DNA of 64,000 nt from Ruminococcus_C sp963590855. Lineage in GTDB: Bacteria > Bacillota > Clostridia > Oscillospirales > Ruminococcaceae. The notes beneath the pieces are model-generated. The model made no database searches and was not told the DNA's origin. It saw nothing but the letters and a program-made list of their open reading frames with translations. Of the stretch, positions 60,438 to 64,000 are shown one piece after another. The position numbers and the translations under genes were made by a program. The first letter of the stretch is position 1. Every line of letters begins with the position of its first letter. The stretch is from contig CAVAQT010000009.1 in NCBI GenBank assembly GCA_963590855.1, positions 1 through 64,000 of the forward strand, in the 5' to 3' direction.

Positions 60438-61325
60438 TTAGTCCTTGATTCCGGAATGTGCCATGGTCTCGATGACCTGCCGCTGCGCCAGCATAAAGAT
60501 GACGATCGGCGGCACCAGCATGAATACGGCGGCTGCCATTGCCACGCCGGCTCTCGCCAGACCGGCAGAAGCTGCCTGCTGTACCACAGTGGGCAGGGTC
60601 TTGAGGGATTCGCTGAATACCAGCGTACCGCCCTGGATGTTCCACGCCGCCTGGAACGAGAAGATGATAACGGTCATCAGCGCCGGCTTCTGGTTCGGCA
60701 TGACCACCTGCCAGCAGATGCGGAACATGCCTGCGCCGTCCACCTTTGCCGCTTCGATCATGGCGTCAGGCACCTGTGTCATAGACTGGCGCATGAGGAA
60801 CAGGTTCATCGGCGCAGCCACAGACGGCAGGATCAGCGCCCAGTAGGTGTCGATCATGCCCATCTTTGCCATGACCATGTACTGCATGATGTAGATGACG
60901 TTGCTCTGATACAAGAGGGCAACGACGATGATCGCATTGATGGCCTTCGCACCGGGAAAGCGCACCTTCGCCAGACAAAACGCCGCCATGGCGGAGAAGA
61001 TGACCTGGCACACAGTAACAGACACGGTGACAAAGATACTATTAAATACATACCGGGAAAACGGTACCCACAGGTCGGAGCAGAGCCGGAACATGGCGCT
61101 GTAGTTGGACAGGGTGGGATCGATAACATACAGCTTCGGCGGGAACACGAACAGTTCCTGCACCGGCTTCAGGGACATGACCACTGCCAGATAGATGGGC
61201 AGCGCCATGAACAGCGCCAGTACCAGCAGGAAAATGAAGATCCCCACTGTGCCGCCGATCTTATGCCCGGCACGCTTGGTGGACACTTTCAGGTGTGTGC
61301 CATATACCTTTTCTTTTTTTGCCAT
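60438..61325 (-). CDS. Sugar ABC transporter permease (MalG type), pair 1
   Basis: The 295-residue permease has six membrane helices and the EAA loop MIEAAKVDGAGMFRICWQVVMPNQKP (about 190-215). The start at 61325 follows GGAGGTG with six-base spacing. It lies 13 bases downstream of its MalF partner and upstream of the repeat at 60.2-60.4 kb. Confidence 0.94.
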   Translation of the reverse strand: MAKKEKVYGTHLKVSTKRAGHKIGGTVGIFIFLLVLALFMALPIYLAVVMSLKPVQELFVFPPKLYVIDPTLSNYSAMFRLCSDLWVPFSRYVFNSIFVTVSVTVCQVIFSAMAAFCLAKVRFPGAKAINAIIVVALLYQSNVIYIMQYMVMAKMGMIDTYWALILPSVAAPMNLFLMRQSMTQVPDAMIEAAKVDGAGMFRICWQVVMPNQKPALMTVIIFSFQAAWNIQGGTLVFSESLKTLPTVVQQAASAGLARAGVAMAAAVFMLVPPIVIFMLAQRQVIETMAHSGIKD

Positions 61326-61338
61326 ACTGCACACCTCC

Positions 61339-62271
61339 TTAGTCCATATACTTGCTGAGGACTTTGCCGATCAGCTTGTTCAGAATATACATGACGATAA
61401 ACAAGATCATACAGATCGCAGAGGCATAGCCCATCTCATAGCGGATCCAGCCGTAGTCATAGGCGTGGTTCATGATGGTGTGCGCCTTATAGTCCGTGCT
61501 GGGAAAGCCCACCAGGTTCTGCGAAACCGTGCCGGCGGTGAAGGAGCTGACGATCTGCATGACCGCCGCGAACATGAGCTGCGGCCCCATAGACGGGATG
61601 GTGATGTAGATCAGCTCCTGCCAGCGGCTCTTGATGCCCTCGATGGCGCCGGCTTCATACTGCGAGCGGTCGATGTTCTGGAATCCGGCACGGAGCGCCA
61701 GGAATCCGGCACCCAGGCTGATCCACATCTGCACCACGATGGTGACGCCCAGCACATAGCTGCCGTCGGTCAGCCACTGGATAGGCGAGCTGATGATGCC
61801 CAGATCCAGCAGGAACGAGTTCAGATAGCCGTAGGAGTCGCCGCTGAAGATCAGCTTCCAGACGGTGTACACGTTCGCCATAGACGGCGCGTAGAAGATC
61901 AGGGTGAAGATGGTGCGGAGCTTCGGATGCAGCTCGTTGATGAGCCACGCCAGCAAAAAGCAGAGCACATAGCTGATAGGGCCGGTGAACAGGGCGAATA
62001 CCAGGGTCACGCGGATGGACTGGATAAATACCTTGTCTGCAAGAAACAGGGTGGTATAGTTGGACAGTCCCACAAATTTGGGCATCTGTACCATGTTAAA
62101 GTCCGTAAAGCCCATCGGCAGGGACATGACAACAGGCACGATGGTAAAAATCAGGAAAAACAGCATAAACGGCGCGATCATCAGATAGCTCGCCTTGTTC
62201 TGCTTTACCGCCAGCCAGGTGAGCCGCCGGTTTTCCTGTCGGGTTCTTTTGCCAATCTCGGCAGTATCCAA
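61339..62271 (-). CDS. Sugar ABC transporter permease (MalF type), pair 1
   Basis: The 310-residue permease has six membrane helices and an EAA-type loop (DRSQYEAGAIEGIKSRWQELIYITIPSMGP, about 204-233). The start is a TTG at 62271, eight bases after GGAGGG; this and the location right after the solute-binding gene support it. Partner of the MalG-type permease downstream. Confidence 0.93.
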   Translation of the reverse strand: MDTAEIGKRTRQENRRLTWLAVKQNKASYLMIAPFMLFFLIFTIVPVVMSLPMGFTDFNMVQMPKFVGLSNYTTLFLADKVFIQSIRVTLVFALFTGPISYVLCFLLAWLINELHPKLRTIFTLIFYAPSMANVYTVWKLIFSGDSYGYLNSFLLDLGIISSPIQWLTDGSYVLGVTIVVQMWISLGAGFLALRAGFQNIDRSQYEAGAIEGIKSRWQELIYITIPSMGPQLMFAAVMQIVSSFTAGTVSQNLVGFPSTDYKAHTIMNHAYDYGWIRYEMGYASAICMILFIVMYILNKLIGKVLSKYMD

Positions 62272-62290
62272 GGGGATTCCCTCCTTCTCT

Positions 62291-64000
62291 TTAAGAATCT
62301 AATCCGAGGTTCTCACGCTTTCTGGTGATCTCCTCGTTGATGTCCCGGTTGTACGACATCAGCGTATCACGGGGATTCTCGTTGTTGTTGACAACATCAC
62401 GGAACGCGTTCATAATATTTCGGGTGACAGAATAGGATGCCGGGATGATCGGGATCTCTTCCAGTTCATCCATCGCCCCCAGAATGGTGTCCGCCTCGTC
62501 AGTAGACCATGCCAGCTGGGTGAGTGCCTCGGTATTTGCCGTTGCATACCGTCCCATCTGTCCCAGCAGACCCTCGATCTGTGTGCCGTACTCTACCTGC
62601 ACATCGGTAGAGCAGAACCACTTGAGGAATGTCCATGCATTTTCCATGCCATTTGTCTTTTTGTCTACCTTATTAAAGATGACCGCACCGGTGTTGTTGG
62701 AGTTCACAGCATGTGAGATCGTGCCGTCCTCCTGCAATGTGCCCGGAATGGGTGCAAAGCCCCACAGTCCGTCAATTTCCGGCGCTGCCACAGCCAGCTG
62801 ATTGAAGAAGGTGCAGTAGTCCGAGACCACAATGGGATATTCGCCCGTGCGGAAACGGCTGAATGCATCGTACTGCTGGTCGAAGTCGTACTTGGTATAG
62901 AAGTCTGTCCACATCTCGAAGGAGTCGATGGCAGCATTGGTGTCAAAGGTCGTCTCCGTCTGTGCATCATTATAATAGTTCTGTCCGCGCTGGAGCAGCA
63001 GGGATGCAAAGGTCAGACCGGATTCCGTCGCCGCGGAGATGGTCGCCTGGTTGGCATCCGCCGCAACCGCCGGCAGCACCAGACCGGCAGACATATAGTT
63101 CCGCTGGAGCGCCGGGAGCATATCGATAAGATCCTCCCACGTCTGGGGCGCCTGTGTAAAGCCCAGTTCGCTGAGGACATCCTTTCGATAGAACATCATT
63201 GCCCAGCTCCGGGTCAGCGGCAGACCGTATGTGCCGCCCTCATACTGATAGGGCACCATAGCGGTATCCTGATACAGCTTTGTCATTTCGTCATAGCCGT
63301 CCATTTGGGAGACATCCGCCAGCAGTCCGCGGGCTGCCAGGTTTACCGGAAATTCACCGCCCAGGAACAGCGCCACATCCGGGCCCTTGTCCGCCAGTGT
63401 CGCTTCCACAACGCCGCCCACAACCAGGTTGATGGAGATGGGCACATTGTACTGCTGCTGGAACTCCGATTCCACCAGGTCTTTTACCACCTGCGCCTGG
63501 TCGCGTCCCAAAGAGACCCATACCTCAATGGCATCGTCTCCGGTGGTAGAGGACAGCGAGCTGTAGTTCTCGTCCCAGGATGCCGTAAAGCGCTGGAAGC
63601 TATAGGAGACCGAGCTCCAGAAGCCTGCCTTGATGGACGGGAAATCCTTGTCCGGAGAAGCCAGCTCCAGATAGTCCACTTCCAGCGGCTGATCGCGGTA
63701 GTCGCGCATCCAGGAGGAAAGGGAGGTGATATAGTCCTTGATCTGAGACAGATAGTTCGGGATCTTCAGCGGATCGCTGATGCACTTGTCCAGAATGACT
63801 GTCATCTGCTCCAGAGAAGCCGCCTCAGAACCCTTAGAGTTCGCCAGCGCCTCGATATGTCCCTGAATTTCCTTCAGTTCATCGGAAATGCGCTGGAATT
63901 CGTCCACCAGTTCCGGGATCTTCTCGTGTACATAATAATCGGTATACTTGTCCGGTTCCGGCCCGGTAATCATGACGATCTTCCGGTAATAGGTGTTCAG
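62291..64000 (-). CDS. Extracellular solute-binding protein of a sugar ABC transporter (5' end outside window)
   Basis: The frame is open to the window edge (569 codons visible), so signal peptide and lipobox are not seen. The visible part starts with a helical region (1-110) that is longer than in typical binding proteins, then a family 1-type solute-binding domain (about 150-569) with EVWVSLGRDQAQVVKDLV, GPDVALFLGG, ARGLLADVSQM, PLTRSWAMMFYRKDVLSELG and WTFLKWFCS. It is the only binding protein seen for the two permease pairs, and the operon promoter must be outside the window. Confidence 0.88.
   Translation of the reverse strand: MNTYYRKIVMITGPEPDKYTDYYVHEKIPELVDEFQRISDELKEIQGHIEALANSKGSEAASLEQMTVILDKCISDPLKIPNYLSQIKDYITSLSSWMRDYRDQPLEVDYLELASPDKDFPSIKAGFWSSVSYSFQRFTASWDENYSSLSSTTGDDAIEVWVSLGRDQAQVVKDLVESEFQQQYNVPISINLVVGGVVEATLADKGPDVALFLGGEFPVNLAARGLLADVSQMDGYDEMTKLYQDTAMVPYQYEGGTYGLPLTRSWAMMFYRKDVLSELGFTQAPQTWEDLIDMLPALQRNYMSAGLVLPAVAADANQATISAATESGLTFASLLLQRGQNYYNDAQTETTFDTNAAIDSFEMWTDFYTKYDFDQQYDAFSRFRTGEYPIVVSDYCTFFNQLAVAAPEIDGLWGFAPIPGTLQEDGTISHAVNSNNTGAVIFNKVDKKTNGMENAWTFLKWFCSTDVQVEYGTQIEGLLGQMGRYATANTEALTQLAWSTDEADTILGAMDELEEIPIIPASYSVTRNIMNAFRDVVNNNENPRDTLMSYNRDINEEITRKRENLGLDS

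Noticed and set aside
1..64000. CRISPR arrays, rRNA and tRNA genes
   Set aside because: No regularly spaced repeats with unique spacers and no rRNA or tRNA cores were seen; the direct repeats found are tandem or dispersed without spacers.

Overview
The window comes from a spore-forming, anaerobic, cellulosome-type Firmicute, most likely a Ruminococcus relative in the Oscillospirales. I infer this from the moderately high GC content, near-consensus TTGACA-17-TATAAT promoters, Spo0A and SpoIVB, dipicolinate synthase, dockerin and cohesin proteins, a Gram-positive SRP RNA core, and an HPr with both His15 and Ser46. No rRNA, tRNA or CRISPR array was seen.

Layout. 0-1.2 kb: AT-rich, two unknown small genes. 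1.2-10.6 kb: arginine biosynthesis on the minus strand (argG, argH, argC, argJ, argB, argD, argF), a full route from glutamate without argA, with three evenly phased ArgR-like sites above argG. 10.8-14.8 kb: flavin-reductase-like protein, spo0A, a membrane protein, spoIVB and ptsH. 15.1-18.9 kb: ylxM-ffh-rpsP-khpA-rimM-trmD. 19-30.7 kb: an SCP2-like protein with a histone-H1-like tail, an NSS transporter, a repeat cluster, an ECF sigma/anti-sigma pair, a dockerin protein, a two-component system, pyrG and a glycosyltransferase. 30.7-37.8 kb: feoA, an ABC-F protein, a second repeat cluster, recR-ybaB-dnaX, the SRP RNA and citrate synthase. 38-46.4 kb: ROK regulator, aminotransferase, GH31 alpha-xylosidase, PH-domain protein, FkbM methyltransferase and an AEC carrier. 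46.5-53.2 kb: the split dipicolinate synthase locus. 53.2 kb to the end: one large minus-strand operon with two pairs of sugar-type ABC permeases, one solute-binding protein (cut by the window edge), and DUF5696, YIP1 and NHL/TPR proteins.

The most exciting find is at 47.2-52.2 kb. The gene for dipicolinate synthase subunit A (spoVFA/dpaA) is split: its first 262 codons are at 52168-52953 and its last 32 codons are at 47127-47225, directly overlapping spoVFB/dpaB. Between them is a 4.94-kb element with a large serine recombinase at one end and two cargo genes, a sortase-anchored cohesin protein and a dockerin protein. Recombination at a CCG codon shared by both junctions would restore an in-frame 294-residue DpaA ending in the family's expected LPGK-APxTAG segment. 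The element ends carry a near-perfect 19-20 bp inverted repeat, and dpaA has a sigma-K-type promoter. This matches the logic of the sigK skin and spoVFB (vfbin) intervening elements: excision in the mother cell would rebuild a late sporulation gene. Cohesin-dockerin cargo in such an element is, to my knowledge, undescribed.
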